Positions 58,301 through 64,000 are shown, counted from the stretch's first letter. The stretch: DNA of 64,000 nucleotides from Takifugu bimaculatus (GCA_004026145.2 SWLE01000485.1:1-64000), one strand, 5' to 3'. Translations and numbers: made by a program. Notes: a model not told the origin generated them from the sequence alone.

Positions 58301-59599
58301 GGGTACCAGGTCTGGCTCTGGTTGTGGTTTCAGATGGCCATGGCTGGGTTCGGAATCCATCTCATTGCCTGTTTCCTGGTGGTCCTGGCTGGGTCCAGGG
58401 TCCACCTCAGGTTCTGGTTTTGGGTGGTCCTCGCTGGGTTCAGGGTCCAGCTCAGGTTCTGCTTTTGGGTGGTCCAGGCTGGGTTCAGGGTCCAACTCAG
58501 GTTCTGGTTTTGAGTGGTCCTCGCTGGGTGCAGGGTCTGGTTGTGGTTTCAGATCGTCCTGGCTGGGTTTGGTGTCCAGCTCAGCTTCTGGTTTTGGGTG
58601 GTCTTGGCTGGGTCCAGGGTCCAGCTCAGGTTCTGGTTTTGGTTTTGGGTGGTCTTGGCTGGGTCCAGGGTCCAGCTCAGGTTCTGGTTTTGGGCGGTCT
58701 TGGTTGGGTTCAGGGTCCAGCTCAGGTTCTGGTTTTGGGCGGTCTTGGCTGGGTCCAGGGTCCAGCTCAGGTCCTGGTTTTGGGCGGTCTTGGCTGGGTC
58801 CAGGGTCCAGCTCAGGTCCTGGTTTTGGGCGGTCTTGGCTGGGTCCAGGGTCCAGCTCAGGTCCTGGTTTTGGGCGGTCTTGGCTGGGTTCAGGGTTAGT
58901 GGACTTTCTCCTGGATGAACGGCCTCCTGCTGTCTTTTCTTTCACCTCTGCACAACAAAACACAGTTTAGCTGGAGCAGGTGCAGCACAGACGGGTCACC
59001 GGTTCACCGGGTCACCTGTTCACCGGGTCACCTGTTCACCGGGTCACCTGTTCACCGGGTCACCTGTTCACTACACACCTGTCTCCTGGGGTTTCTGCTG
59101 CGCGGCATCCACACGCTCCTCATCTTCCTGCTGGACTCGGACCCGGCCCCGCCCCCTAACAACAGGTAGAAAGACACCTGGTTACCTGGGCAGAGTTTGA
59201 AAGGCTCCCGATGACAATGACCAGAACCGATGAGGATTCTGATCCATTCACACGGTTCCCCAAAAATCCAAACTGACATAGAAGCCCAGAACCGGGTTCC
59301 ATTTCCTCTGGGTCTGGGTCAGGGGTGGAGGACCACCCGACCCAACATCGACCCCAGAACCACACTTACTTCTTCCTGGACCTGGGACAGGAAGCAGGAG
59401 CAGCTGGAGGAGCCGGCGGAGGCTGAAGGGGGGGGGCAGGTGTGTTGCTGCTCCCGTCCTTCCGGGGTCGCCCACGAGGCCGCCGCTCGCTCACGTTCAG
59501 ACTGGTGGCGGCAGCCTTGGCCAACTGGGCGCTCCGTCCAGCCCGGGTGACAGGAGGGGTCAGTCCTCGGTCCCGAGGATCCTGGGCCTCAGAAGGCAT
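19007..59599 (-). CDS. kmt2c: Histone H3K4 methyltransferase KMT2C (MLL3), whole gene
   Basis: More than 50 exons run from ATG 59597-59599 to TGA 19007-19009. The nuclear product, several thousand residues long, is the catalytic scaffold of the COMPASS-like complex that monomethylates H3K4 at enhancers. Order of parts: AT-hook, fish-specific repeat exon, first extended PHD, PHD cluster, long Ser/Pro-rich exon, second PHD cluster, basic region, HMG-box, GTPRP repeats, Gln-rich coiled coils, zinc-ribbon-like segment, second extended PHD, FYRN, FYRC, WIN motif, SET and post-SET. KMT2C is chosen over KMT2D because of the HMG-box phrase KWEKEEALGEMATVAPV, the GLYAARDIEK and YESQNRGVYMFR forms in SET, the GTPRP repeats, and the galnt11 and xrcc2 neighbours. 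Teleosts often keep two copies (kmt2ca, kmt2cb); which one this is cannot be told. Sub-entries give exon groups. Confidence 0.97.
19988..20088. repeat. CA-rich microsatellite in kmt2c intron
   Basis: About 100 bp of CA interspersed with CG and AGACA steps, directly upstream of the SET exon starting at 19975. Confidence 0.9.
20358..21480. other. kmt2c intron between WIN-motif exon and SET exons
   Basis: About 1.1 kb with no recognised gene. It is mostly unique-looking sequence with open frames of 60-90 aa on both strands and a GAGAGA/TGTG patch at 21439-21467. Confidence 0.6.
21481..22567 (-). CDS. kmt2c: kmt2c exons for end of ePHD2, FYRN, FYRC and WIN motif
   Basis: Exons 22188-22567, 21996-22108, 21785-21921 and 21481-21608 are in phase. 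They encode the end of the extended PHD (MLCQLHKP), the FYRN region (RCFTVFRRVFVQRDE, HTFRVGSLLFRSVG), and FYRC (LKGEDLFGLTTSAVTRI, GVENCERYTFRFGRNP), which together fold as one FYR unit. The WDR5-interaction (WIN) motif GSARSEPK sits at 21498-21521; the mammalian form has Cys in place of the first Ser. Confidence 0.94.
21613..21692. repeat. (CA)n microsatellite before FYRC exon
   Basis: About 80 bp of CA ending a few bases from the acceptor of the exon at 21608. Confidence 0.95.
22665..24229 (-). CDS. kmt2c: kmt2c exons for zinc-ribbon-like segment and second extended PHD
   Basis: Exons about 24137-24229 (PQCCSYCKGMLGKG), 23964-24063 (LVFCSPNCSSLYSS), 23451-23657, 23247-23374 (KLKPHPRAVPGGDD and RWRRWNIS), 22979-23174 (RRCCFCNQQGDGQTDGPARLL) and 22665-22874 (VHLNCALWSSEVYETQAGAL, CNRFRCTNTYHFKCA). 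The two Cys-pair exons match a small metal-binding segment found before ePHD2 in this family. ePHD2 has the C4HC2H pattern known to contact nucleosomal histone in KMT2C/D. Confidence 0.92.
24430..27420 (-). CDS. kmt2c: kmt2c exons: Ser/Pro-rich and basic linker, coiled-coil end
   Basis: About ten exons, edges approximate. From the N-terminal side: VNYDDNNPFSEGFQERERRER coiled coil (27300-27415), a long exon about 26535-27243 with MPFFSSELPQDFL, LLRQLLKEK (26210-26460), the basic stretch SRPEKDRLPPKNKRRKRED (25815-25993), PPTPPP-type and NGFATTDELSTKDG (25395-25510), TVDVPASLPTPPHNIQEEL (25120-25230), then SSSPESVADMEVSRFPDLS (24870-25050) and VTIAITLNPVAAQ (24600-24780). All have counterparts in vertebrate KMT2C in the same order. 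Confidence 0.85.
27600..27846. mobile_element. Probable fish DNA-transposon fragment in kmt2c intron
   Basis: The minus strand begins with TACAGTGGGACCTCTACTTA at 27827-27846 and continues with repeated phrases about tract ACAAACG/GCGAA. This start strongly recalls a terminal motif (TACAGTGGTACCTC...) seen at the ends of many vertebrate interspersed elements. The other end is not clear, and no transposase is seen. Confidence 0.45.
28037..29580 (-). CDS. kmt2c: kmt2c exons for glutamine-rich coiled coil
   Basis: Exons near 29500-29580, 29360-29425 (RPNPPNFGSNFV), 29055-29290 (QRRQYEEWLAETQQLLQMQQ, KKSLSAKQRTARKAGRAF) and 28037-28393 (IRKQQKNHTELIEDYRTK followed by 16 glutamines and a Pro-rich tail). 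These are the conserved KMT2C/D coiled-coil blocks; the polyglutamine follows directly on the helix. Confidence 0.9.
28292..28339 (-). repeat. Pure CAG repeat, 16 units, coding polyglutamine in kmt2c
   Basis: Sixteen uninterrupted CTG units on the plus strand read as CAG in the kmt2c frame, after a lysine AAG. Confidence 0.95.
28446..28843. repeat. 12-bp minisatellite, about 30 units, in kmt2c intron
   Basis: Units of GGTCCCAGACAC with variants CCTAGACACT, ACACAGGTCC and CTGGCCC. It lies between coding exons at 28393 and 29055. It creates low-complexity open frames only. Confidence 0.93.
29590..30490. other. kmt2c intron
   Basis: About 900 bp of AT-richer sequence with no exon, gene or clear repeat that I can recognise. 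Confidence 0.7.
30500..32078 (-). CDS. kmt2c: kmt2c exons: acidic conserved block and LLDQERQ region
   Basis: Exons about 31725-32078 (MGQPYIELRHRAPENRLRLP, DLEDVEVKDLVDLNLNLD), 31339-31638 (DDFLLSGKFDLIAYADPEL, DMFNEELDLG), 31160-31265, 30690-31090 (RPLLLEEQPLLLQDLLDQER) and 30500-30610 (SDPIMKAKMVALKGINKVM). These phrases are hallmarks of KMT2C/D central regions, rich in short leucine motifs. Confidence 0.9.
32437..34758 (-). CDS. kmt2c: kmt2c exons: GTPRP repeats and Pro-rich region
   Basis: Exons about 33943-34758, 33599-33870, 32690-33006 and 32437-32628. The largest carries six or more copies of GTPRP/YSSNPGTPRPS-type units (for example YAQMPGTPRPEYNQQ), the repeat family typical of KMT2C. 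Then QQQQKNVSRQEKV and FGRPPPPYPGSIRPPG follow. Confidence 0.9.
34858..38363 (-). CDS. kmt2c: kmt2c exons: LSPELDKMVTDG block, HMG-box, Lys/Gln coiled coil
   Basis: Exons near 38234-38363 (PLDAILSPELDKMVTDG), 38126-38152 (AILGKLYKIPG), 37865-37995 (LEGKDVEEVFTAVL), 37301-37640, 36850-36923 (STRVKQIAKLWRKACSQDRA), 36496-36692 (KARDNRAAQRINKVQFSNE) and 34858-35442 (QMRQKSKQQAKMEATQKLEQ). The HMG-like box is spread over the 37.3-36.5 kb exons. The 35443-36495 interval is intron. Confidence 0.9.
38700..39640. other. kmt2c intron
   Basis: About 950 bp without an exon I can recognise. A 133-aa plus-strand frame at 39171-39572 has no family I know. Confidence 0.65.
39652..40952 (-). CDS. kmt2c: kmt2c exons: basic linker between PHD cluster and central region
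   Basis: Seven short exons, among them 40890-40952 (SFSSPHMVQMSS), about 40718-40812 (SKTFTQDGVCLTESGLAHLQ), 40466-40565 (KPKLKLRIINQNSVSVL), 40263-40393 (KKRKRKPYRPG), 40090-40193 (GIGGFMVRQRGGKMG), 39905-40016 (KVKKRYRKKKTKLEEVFPSY) and 39652-39832 (EAFFGKDLLDQSRQ). Order and wording match KMT2C. Confidence 0.92.
41248..42724 (-). CDS. kmt2c: kmt2c exons for second PHD cluster
   Basis: Exons 42623-42724 (NSMHNTVVMFSTSDHFTLKQ), 42302-42406 (CVVCGSFGQGAEGRLLACS), 41703-41884 (CLECTVCEACGEASD, LLCDDCDISYHTYCLDPPL), 41460-41624 (CIQCGSSSPGVRCDWQ, MQCQQCDR) and 41248-41357 (WVHATCQGL, DEGFDCSLC). Three PHD fingers with complete C4HC3 ligands can be traced. In KMT2C/D this cluster reads histone H4 tails. 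Confidence 0.95.
42921..43790 (-). CDS. kmt2c: kmt2c exons: Gly/Arg-rich linker
   Basis: Exon 43665-43790 (SSQDSMGESGWDSPKPRPQ, LWSMRV) and exon 42921-43040 (GRGSGFPGRRRSRGGGVGGG, then RGARGRSRLKAQDSLTVLPG). The second matches the GRGSGFPGKRRPRGAG block of mammalian KMT2C. Confidence 0.9.
44052..44662. mobile_element. Tc1/mariner-type transposon remnant with telomere-like insert
   Basis: Inverted ends: ACACCCACCAGCCACTTGTT at 44052-44071 followed by AGGT, and ACCTAATAAAGTGGCCGG at 44637-44654. Between 44330 and 44620 a broken plus-strand transposase end is readable (QQDNAPCDQAHIL, then ICTEHLWDVED, later GAATTAAGGCAGTTCTGAAG), the region that carries the last catalytic residues of Tc1 enzymes. 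Most of the transposase is missing and frames are broken, so it is dead. The middle is replaced by telomere-like repeats. It lies in a 3-kb kmt2c intron. Confidence 0.75.
44086..44271. repeat. Degenerate telomere-like (CCCTAA)n repeat
   Basis: About 185 bp of CCCTAA, CCCCTAA and CTCTGACC units, close to the vertebrate telomere repeat, oriented CCCTAA on the plus strand. Confidence 0.9.
44663..46841. other. kmt2c intron, no gene seen
   Basis: Apart from the short inverted-repeat element at 45963-46515, it contains unique sequence and a CT-rich tract at 46519-46815 (CTCTCTCTGACA-type). No exon is supported. Confidence 0.65.
45963..46515. mobile_element. Non-autonomous DNA element with terminal inverted repeats
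   Basis: The left end GGGTTCACGCTGGATGCAGA (from about 45966) and the reverse complement of the right end at 46481-46512, GCGTTCACACTGGACGCACA, agree at most positions and continue with GCG. The interior has no transposase, so it is a MITE-like element of about 550 bp. The family is not certain. Confidence 0.6.
46842..48203 (-). CDS. kmt2c: kmt2c exons: acidic Ser/Pro-rich region and KIGMGKPAISKRKFSP block
   Basis: Exons 48036-48203 (168 nt, Glu/Pro-rich), 47037-47959 (923 nt, with a EEEEELQDKSEAEEEE acidic stretch and SPSPVFFYGRGKEQ) and 46842-46943 (TPKIGMGKPAISKRKFSPAR, conserved in KMT2C). Confidence 0.9.
48295..52130 (-). CDS. kmt2c: kmt2c giant Ser/Pro-rich exon, 3.8 kb
   Basis: One open exon of 3,836 nt. 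It opens with the end of a PHD finger (CVHTDCASGWQREGRVGPED then YICSTCRPKEGE) and continues with about 1,200 residues low in order, rich in Ser, Pro, Gln and His, with many QSPxP/HSP-type phrases. Mammalian KMT2C has a shorter, also single-exon low-complexity stretch at this place. Open plus-strand frames over it are shadows. Confidence 0.93.
52135..52950. other. kmt2c intron
   Basis: About 820 bp with no exon or repeat that I recognise. Confidence 0.75.
52951..54264 (-). CDS. kmt2c: kmt2c exons for first PHD cluster
   Basis: Exons 54093-54264 (CKRCLSGGDAGSLLMCCCCG, CYHGDCLDPPVVP, WQCPQCRVCQGC), 53187-53301 (GTLLVCERCDKAYHTHCLTP) and 52951-53114 (CRICRRCGVRSSGQW, CPVCDSSPEPY, TCICCFR). Zinc ligands are complete for two PHD fingers; the third continues into the next large exon. 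Confidence 0.93.
53310..54085. other. kmt2c intron
   Basis: About 780 bp, AT-rich, with no exon or gene seen. Confidence 0.7.
54347..55589 (-). CDS. kmt2c: kmt2c exons for first extended PHD
   Basis: Exons 55407-55589 (QCAFCYRGDNQAPLGQGHL), a 23-nt microexon 55257-55279, 54879-54995 (EFVEQLGPVGLPHDLNIQSL), 54580-54689 (CCAHQQCAAWSEGVCCGEGQ) and 54347-54497 (CAYCQRLGASLRCCKANCGR, SYHFPCAAAAG). Phases close across all introns. The microexon between domain parts is unusual and was found only from phase and splice sites. Confidence 0.9.
54691..54798. repeat. CA/GCAC-rich microsatellite
   Basis: Alternating CACACA and CACGCACG steps immediately upstream of the exon at 54689. Confidence 0.9.
55280..55341. 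repeat. (CA)n microsatellite
   Basis: About 60 bp of CA next to the 23-nt microexon acceptor. Confidence 0.95.
55805..56555. repeat. Purine-rich minisatellite, 750 bp, in kmt2c intron
   Basis: Irregular tandem blocks of GAGTGAGCGAGGAGA and GATCACGAGGAGA, 10-15 bp each, nearly all purine on the plus strand, between the exon at 55589 and the repeat exon at 57117. Confidence 0.95.
56560..57116. other. kmt2c intron
   Basis: About 550 bp of unique sequence with no exon supported. Confidence 0.65.
57117..58947 (-). CDS. kmt2c: kmt2c repeat exon, 1.8 kb, 15-residue Pro/acidic repeats
   Basis: A single exon, phase 1 in and phase 2 out, opening VKEKTAGGRSSRRKSTNPEP. About 25 copies of a 15-residue unit of the type QDHPKPEPELDPGPS follow (57790-58905), then about 200 ordinary residues ending PLSPLFHQNVSEDSGSSGPP. 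It sits between the AT-hook and the first extended PHD, where mammals have a short Glu-rich linker. The unit is acidic and proline-rich, probably disordered. Confidence 0.88.
57790..58905 (-). repeat. 45-bp coding minisatellite in kmt2c
   Basis: Direct repeats with a 45-bp period (plus strand: GGTTTTGGGTGGTCCTGGCT, then GGGTCCAGGGTCCAGCTCA). The period is a multiple of three, so copy changes keep the frame. One unit is six bases longer (Lys-Pro insert near 58640). Confidence 0.93.
58995..59068. repeat. 16-bp tandem repeat
   Basis: About four to five copies of GGTCACCTGTTCACCG in the intron between the first kmt2c exons. Confidence 0.9.
59079..59599 (-). CDS. kmt2c: kmt2c first coding exons with AT-hook
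   Basis: Exon 59370-59599 begins with ATG and encodes MPSEAQDPRDRG, then the AT-hook ERRPRGRPRKDGSS and a Pro/Ala-rich stretch ending RSRKK; exon 59079-59155 gives GRGRVRVQQEDEERVDAAQQ. The AT-hook matches the start of mammalian KMT2C. An additional upstream ATG was not found in frame, but an untranslated exon probably lies at 60.2-60.6 kb. Confidence 0.85.
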
Positions 59600-61075
59600 T
59601 CTGGGGAAAGACCGGGACAAAGGGTTGAACGCACCGACAGTACTGGAGCCGGCAGGTAAAGGGACACAAGGGCAACACCTGGACAACAGCAACGCCCAGT
59701 TTTAAACTGTTGGAGAAGCCAAAAGCGAAGGGTTCATTTTATAGGGTCAGGTTCACACATTTTACCCGTATTTGGCTGCAGCTCCACCGCATTTCAGATC
59801 ACTTTTTTTTTTTCTAAATCTTAATATAACAGGTACCAGAAAAAGATGAAAATTGAGGAAGGTTCTTTCTGATCACGATCAGCAAAAGTTCTGCAGGTGG
59901 TTAACAGGCGTAACATTCAGCTACAAATGAGCAACTCTTCCACGGATAGTTGCATACATTTAAATTACACATATAGACGGTGCGAGCCAACGGTTGTTTA
60001 ACGCAATACTAGCCGCTAAGAGAATAAGTTCTTACGCAAATGTGCCGGTAAATGGTTAATACGAGCTCTTTAAAATAGGTTTATTTGGAGGAACCCAAAC
60101 ACAGCGGTTAGCCATTAGCTGCCGTGGACCGCCCAGTTGACTTAGCACTTCTGCTAACATTAGCGCAGATAGCATGCTAGCGATTAGCATGCTGTGGGGA
60201 TGAGTGCGTCTATCACGCGCTGCTGTGTAGCCATTTTCAAATGTTGACGAGGGTCGTAAAGTTAAGACAGGAATTTCGAGCAGGGAGTCGAAGGAAGAGA
60301 GGGAAAATGCTTCCTTACTGATTTGATGCGGTTCTCTTTTTCCTCTCCAGCTTTCCAGCCAACTTAAAACGGTCTGTTTAAATACAACTGCGAACTTCTC
60401 CGAAGGATCGCATGTATCTCACACGCCCGGCATGGCAGGGTTCTCCAACGAAACATTCCCGGTGATTTTGGAAGTAAGAAACGGGTGATATTGCGCTGGA
60501 ATCGCTTTTAAAAAATTAAAGTTAAAGCGGTCTCTCCGTCATGGAGGCCATGTTTAGGAAGGACCGCAGCGCACCCTGTCAGTGATAGCTGGAGAAGTAG
60601 GTCTCTGAAAATATGAAGTGTCGTCCCACAGCGGACTTGTTAAGCAGGACTTCGCGCTTTTTCCCGTCCAGGCGGCGATTTCTCACCAGCTGGACGCAAA
60701 AACGTAAAGTTGTCGCGGCGAGAAGGCGCTGCTGGCTCCGTTTATTTATTTGTGTTGTGTAAAAAGTGACTGACCCCGCGGAGGGATTTGTCGGGGAACT
60801 TCTCCAGTGAGGCGGTCCCTGTCATTACACCCGAAGTCCCGGACTGGATCGCGCTGGCACGCGGACCGCCTCGGAGCCACCGATGGTTGATCTGCGTCGA
60901 CAAAAATGGCGCCAAGATTCCTGATCACGGTACAAACATTAAGGTCTCCACAGCAACAACCAACATCTGTAAAAGTTTTATTAAAACTCTGATCTCACAA
61001 CTGAAAAAGATCAATCTGACAGCTGACGTTCCTGAAAAAGACATCTGTTAACGACACGACGGACCACAACAAACC
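59600..61075. promoter_or_regulatory. kmt2c upstream region, candidate promoter
   Basis: No gene with a known protein is seen. GC-rich sequence with many CpG at about 60230-60920, GCCATTTT at 60229-60236 and AAAATGGCGCC at 60904-60914 (both resemble YY1 sites), and no TATA box fit a housekeeping-type promoter. The reading of 60788-61051 plus is treated under findings. Confidence 0.45.
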
Positions 61076-61081
61076 TTTATT
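61076..61081 (-). terminator. Probable xrcc2 polyadenylation signal (AATAAA on minus strand)
   Basis: AATAAA on the minus strand 54 bases beyond the xrcc2 stop codon. Confidence 0.6.
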
Positions 61082-61134
61082 AAGCAAGGGGAACAAAGTG
61101 TGTCCTTTAAATCACAAATGAAATTCTTTTCTTT

Positions 61135-63130
61135 TCAAACAAACTGGACTCCTCCATCCGATACATAAAAGCTGCTGCTCCTGTGGGACGGCAGAGAGGG
61201 CGAGGTGTACTGGACGCCGAAGACCTGCCGTCGCCTTTCCCCCTTATCGCCTTTTACCGAGTCAGACATACTGTCCACTGTCTCCTCTCGAGAACACAAC
61301 AGCCGGTGTTTCACCAGCCGTTGCCATGAGCGACACAGATGGGGCCGGGCAAAATCGGAGGAGGCAGGAAGTCCGGCGAAGTTCCTCCTGATGGCGTGGC
61401 ATGTGGCAAACACAGTGATCCGGTAGTCCCTGAAAACGAGAGGACGCTTGAGGTCAATAGATACAAATCCTGTCCACGTCTGCTGTTCTGGGGTCAGAAT
61501 CCTCACATGGGCACCATTTGGTAGTGCAGCCCCCCCACGCATCCTGAAGCCTCCAGATCCTCAGTGAGGCTGGAACACCAGGACCACCTGACAGACCACC
61601 AGAACCTTGTCTCAGTGACCCAGGCAAGGTGCTACAGAACCCTTTGAAACGCACCTAAATGGTGTCAGCACCGGGATGAGTAATTCTTTTTATCAACTGA
61701 TGAATAAATATAAATCAGACGTGTTTGTTTTGTATTATTGTCATTAATATTTAACTCTGTTATTAATTAATGGTCATGTGTAATTTCTCATACGAGCCCA
61801 ATAGATGGTCTACTACTGTTTGCCATCATCATGGGACGCATGGAGGGCACTACAGGGGGTACGGGGGTTGTTCTGGACCTGAACTAGCTCCATGTACCAG
61901 TACCACAGTAGTTCTCCAAAGGTCCACCCAAAGGTCCTGATGAACCATCACGTACCTGAGCAGACGGGCCAGCAGGAGTGAGCACTTGCTGAGTTTCTCC
62001 TCCTGCTTGGTGGTGCTGCCCCCACCCTCACTGCGGTCCAGCCAGTAGAACGCAGAGATGCTGTCGATGAGGAGGAGCGCCAGGCCTGGCCGCGACAGAA
62101 ACGACGTCTCCAGGAGGTGGAGCGTCAGGACGAGCTGAGAGGAGGAGGAGCAGTGGACCACCAGGAGGCGAGACAGACAAGAACGTAACGCTAACTCAGG
62201 GGCAGCAGCTGAGGCGGCGCCCGAAGAGTGAGCTGAGAGGAGAGACGAAAATAGGGATTTCCAAGTCCTGTGTCTCCTAAATGTGGAAATTGCTTCCATT
62301 GCAATTGTGCGACATATATCTAGATTATGAAACTCCTCTTCCAAAAGCTTTTAGCAATATTTGAGCGATTTTTGAAAATGTTTCCATGAACACTTCTTTA
62401 ATGCAACATTTAGGTTTTTTAAGGGTGAAAGAAACCCAGCTAGCTTTAATCTGAGCTGAAATCAATAAGAATGATTTATTCAGTCATGCTTCACAGTCCT
62501 GGTTAATCAGGGTAATATTAACCATTGATCGGGGGTATTGATGATGAGGTAATCTACCGTGTACTTTCCATACGTCACTTTTAAACCAGGATTTACACAC
62601 CTTCGCTCAGTCTTCTGTCCAGGATGCTGACCAGGCGCAGCATGTCCAGGCTGTAGTCGGTGTCCACAAATATCACCTCCACCTCCAGGCCTCCAGCAGC
62701 CGTGGGCATCACGCAGCGACACAACAGGTGATACAGCAGCTCCGTCTTACCTGCCGCGCGCACGCACACACGTGTCCACGGTTGTTTAAACAGCTTAAAG
62801 ACACACCTGTGGGCACAGCCTACCTGTTCCCTCTGGGCCATGCAGCTCCACCACGTCACCTGGATAGGGTCGAAAACAAAGGTTAGCAGGTGAGACAGGT
62901 TTGTTCGGCACACGTGGTCAGTCACCGTGCTCGGGTCCGCCATGGGCGGGAAACAGACGAGGTTCGATGTCCTTCAGACAGCGACGAGCTTCTAACCGAG
63001 CAAAGAGCTGCGGAGACAGAGACGAAGAAGTCAGACTGCTCCAGCTGCCTTCTCCCGTCACACAGTCACAACGCACAGCTGTTGCCATGGTGATAGCCTC
63101 ACGACTCACCTGAGCGCCACTTTCTGTCAT
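61135..63130 (-). CDS. xrcc2: DNA repair protein XRCC2 (RAD51 paralogue)
   Basis: Six exons in phase: 63110-63130, 62926-63007, 62824-62859, 62601-62750, 61956-62232, 61135-61429; 286 aa against 280 in human. XRCC2 is part of the BCDX2 complex with RAD51B, RAD51C and RAD51D, acting in homologous recombination repair in the nucleus. Seen: MTESGAQ start, ARLEARRCLKDIEPRLF, Walker A GPEGTGKTELLYH split by an intron inside the motif, VEVIFVDTDYSLDMLRLV, Walker B-like LALLLIDSISAFYWLDR, and the C-terminal WQRLVKHRLLCSREE. The first exon is only 21 nt and the third 36 nt. Confidence 0.96.
61430..61955. other. xrcc2: xrcc2 last intron
   Basis: About 525 bp between the last two xrcc2 exons, with no other feature recognised. 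Confidence 0.8.
62233..62600. other. xrcc2: xrcc2 intron
   Basis: About 370 bp, AT-rich, nothing else recognised. Confidence 0.8.
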
Positions 63131-63222
63131 CCCAACAACACGAACTTCGGCTTCTGAACGCAGACCGACGCTGAAGACTCCGGTACTTCCTGTTTGGACC
63201 TGGTTTGACTGGCGCGCAACAG

Positions 63223-63235
63223 CGCCCTCTGCTGC
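63223..63235 (-). promoter_or_regulatory. CTCF-like motif upstream of xrcc2
   Basis: Minus strand GCAGCAGAGGGCG matches 12 of 13 positions of the recalled CTCF core CCASYAGRKGGCR. It lies about 95 bases upstream of the xrcc2 ATG. Motif only, no binding data. Confidence 0.4.
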
Positions 63236-63592
63236 AGTGGCTATTTAATGCGCGCGTGACCTCCAGAACTAGCGTGACCTGCACAAAACCCACCAACAGG
63301 CTGCAGCCAAGCCTTCATGCAGGCACACAGATCTGAATCCCACCCGGCACCAGGCCCTGCGTCATTAAAGTCACACACAGCTGAGAGCTAGGAACAGTGG
63401 TGAGCACCACACCTGTGTTACCTGAAGGATGCTGCCAAACACACCTCTGCTGAGAACCTGACCCTGAAGCTGACCTTCAACATCTGCTTATCCGAGCAAG
63501 AAGCAGAGCACTTAGAGAGCTCAGACCTCTGCCAAGCAGCGGCTCGAATTTTCATTGTGCAAGTAATTGTATAATGACATGAAAGTACATTC

Positions 63593-63593
<1 letters not shown>

Positions 63594-63624
<31 letters not shown>
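63594..63624. repeat. (TG)n microsatellite
   Basis: About 30 bp of pure TG. Confidence 0.93.
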
Positions 63625-63626
<2 letters not shown>

Positions 63627-63781
63627 ACCTGCTGTGTTCAACTGTTGACCTCAGTAACAGTAGACGTGAGTCAACATTGACCTGCTGCTTCATCAAATCT
63701 CCATAATCTCTGTCAGAAGCTTTAATGACGTCACCGTCACACAAACACTGTAATCAGAGTAAATATGAGCACAGCCTGAGG

Positions 63782-63892
63782 TTAGCATGGGGCCGTTAGC
63801 ATGGGGCCGTTAGCATGGGCCCGATAGCATGGGGCCAATAGCATGGGGCCGTTAGCATGGGGCCGTTAGCATGGGGCCGTTAGCATGTGCTC
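63782..63892. repeat. 14-bp tandem repeat, GTTAGCATGGGGCC
   Basis: About eight copies with single changes (GGGCCC, GATAGC, CAATAGC). Confidence 0.92.
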
Positions 63893-64000
63893 CAGGGGTA
63901 TTGATAGTTTTTCCTGATAATTAGAATTAGGCTGCTGATGAATAAACATGTCAACATGGTGCAGTAAAGTCACAAAGAGGAGAATCCTCAGCAGTTGAGC

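Larger units (their letters stand above)
63131..64000. other. xrcc2 upstream region
   Basis: GC-rich promoter-like sequence at 63131-63260 with a CTCF-like motif, then sequence without a gene. It holds a (TG)n tract at 63594-63624 and a 14-bp repeat at 63782-63892. The window ends before any further gene is recognisable. Confidence 0.6.

Noticed and set aside
57675..58970. Plus-strand frames of 160-226 aa rich in Gly/Trp/Ser
   Set aside because: They are the antisense of the 45-bp kmt2c repeat, stop-free because the unit is stop-free in several frames.
19007..59599. KMT2D (MLL2) rather than KMT2C
   Set aside because: Some PHD phrases resemble KMT2D, but SET wording, the HMG-box block, GTPRP repeats and galnt11/xrcc2 neighbours point to KMT2C.
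1..64000. tRNA or rRNA genes
   Set aside because: I saw no cloverleaf with the conserved A/B box sequence and no rRNA-like stretch on either strand, but a covariance search was not possible.

Overview
This is vertebrate nuclear DNA, most likely from a ray-finned (teleost) fish. The genes are split by GT-AG introns, their proteins are close to vertebrate families but differ at many positions from the mammalian forms as I remember them, introns are short, (CA)n microsatellites and minisatellites are everywhere, and there are remnants of Tc1-type and short inverted-repeat transposons of fish type. Gene order galnt11 - kmt2c - xrcc2 matches human chromosome 7q36. The species cannot be told from the sequence alone.

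Layout. (1) 66-2485, plus: the last six exons of a receptor tyrosine phosphatase of the MAM/R2B class, best match ptprm, covering most of the second phosphatase domain and the stop. (2) 5030-7815, plus: an unnamed 12-finger C2H2 zinc-finger protein whose frame is broken twice by single extra C bases near finger 10. (3) 8249-10861, minus: a complete eight-exon chondrolectin-type membrane C-type lectin, convergent with the zinc-finger gene. (4) 12716-17198, minus: complete galnt11, a Golgi polypeptide GalNAc-transferase. (5) 19007-59599, minus: complete or nearly complete kmt2c (MLL3), the H3K4 methyltransferase, filling almost two thirds of the window. (6) 61135-63130, minus: complete xrcc2, a RAD51 paralogue, in six exons.

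No operon-like logic applies; the genes have separate jobs (cell adhesion signalling, nucleic-acid binding, lectin, O-glycosylation, chromatin, DNA repair). The points of most interest are sequence structures in and around them: a 45-bp coding minisatellite that forms a large proline/acidic exon of kmt2c; a 1.2-kb intronic minisatellite in galnt11 whose unit contains a DR5 nuclear-receptor half-site pair; telomere-like repeats sitting inside a Tc1 remnant; a near-perfect 52-bp hairpin in the zinc-finger gene; and the double frameshift in that gene. I did not find an unambiguous new biological system.

Exon ends were read by eye from splice sites, reading-phase continuity and recalled protein families; all six genes keep phase across the junctions I checked, apart from the two frameshifts. 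In kmt2c the middle exons (about 24-41 kb) are given as groups, with some edges approximate.
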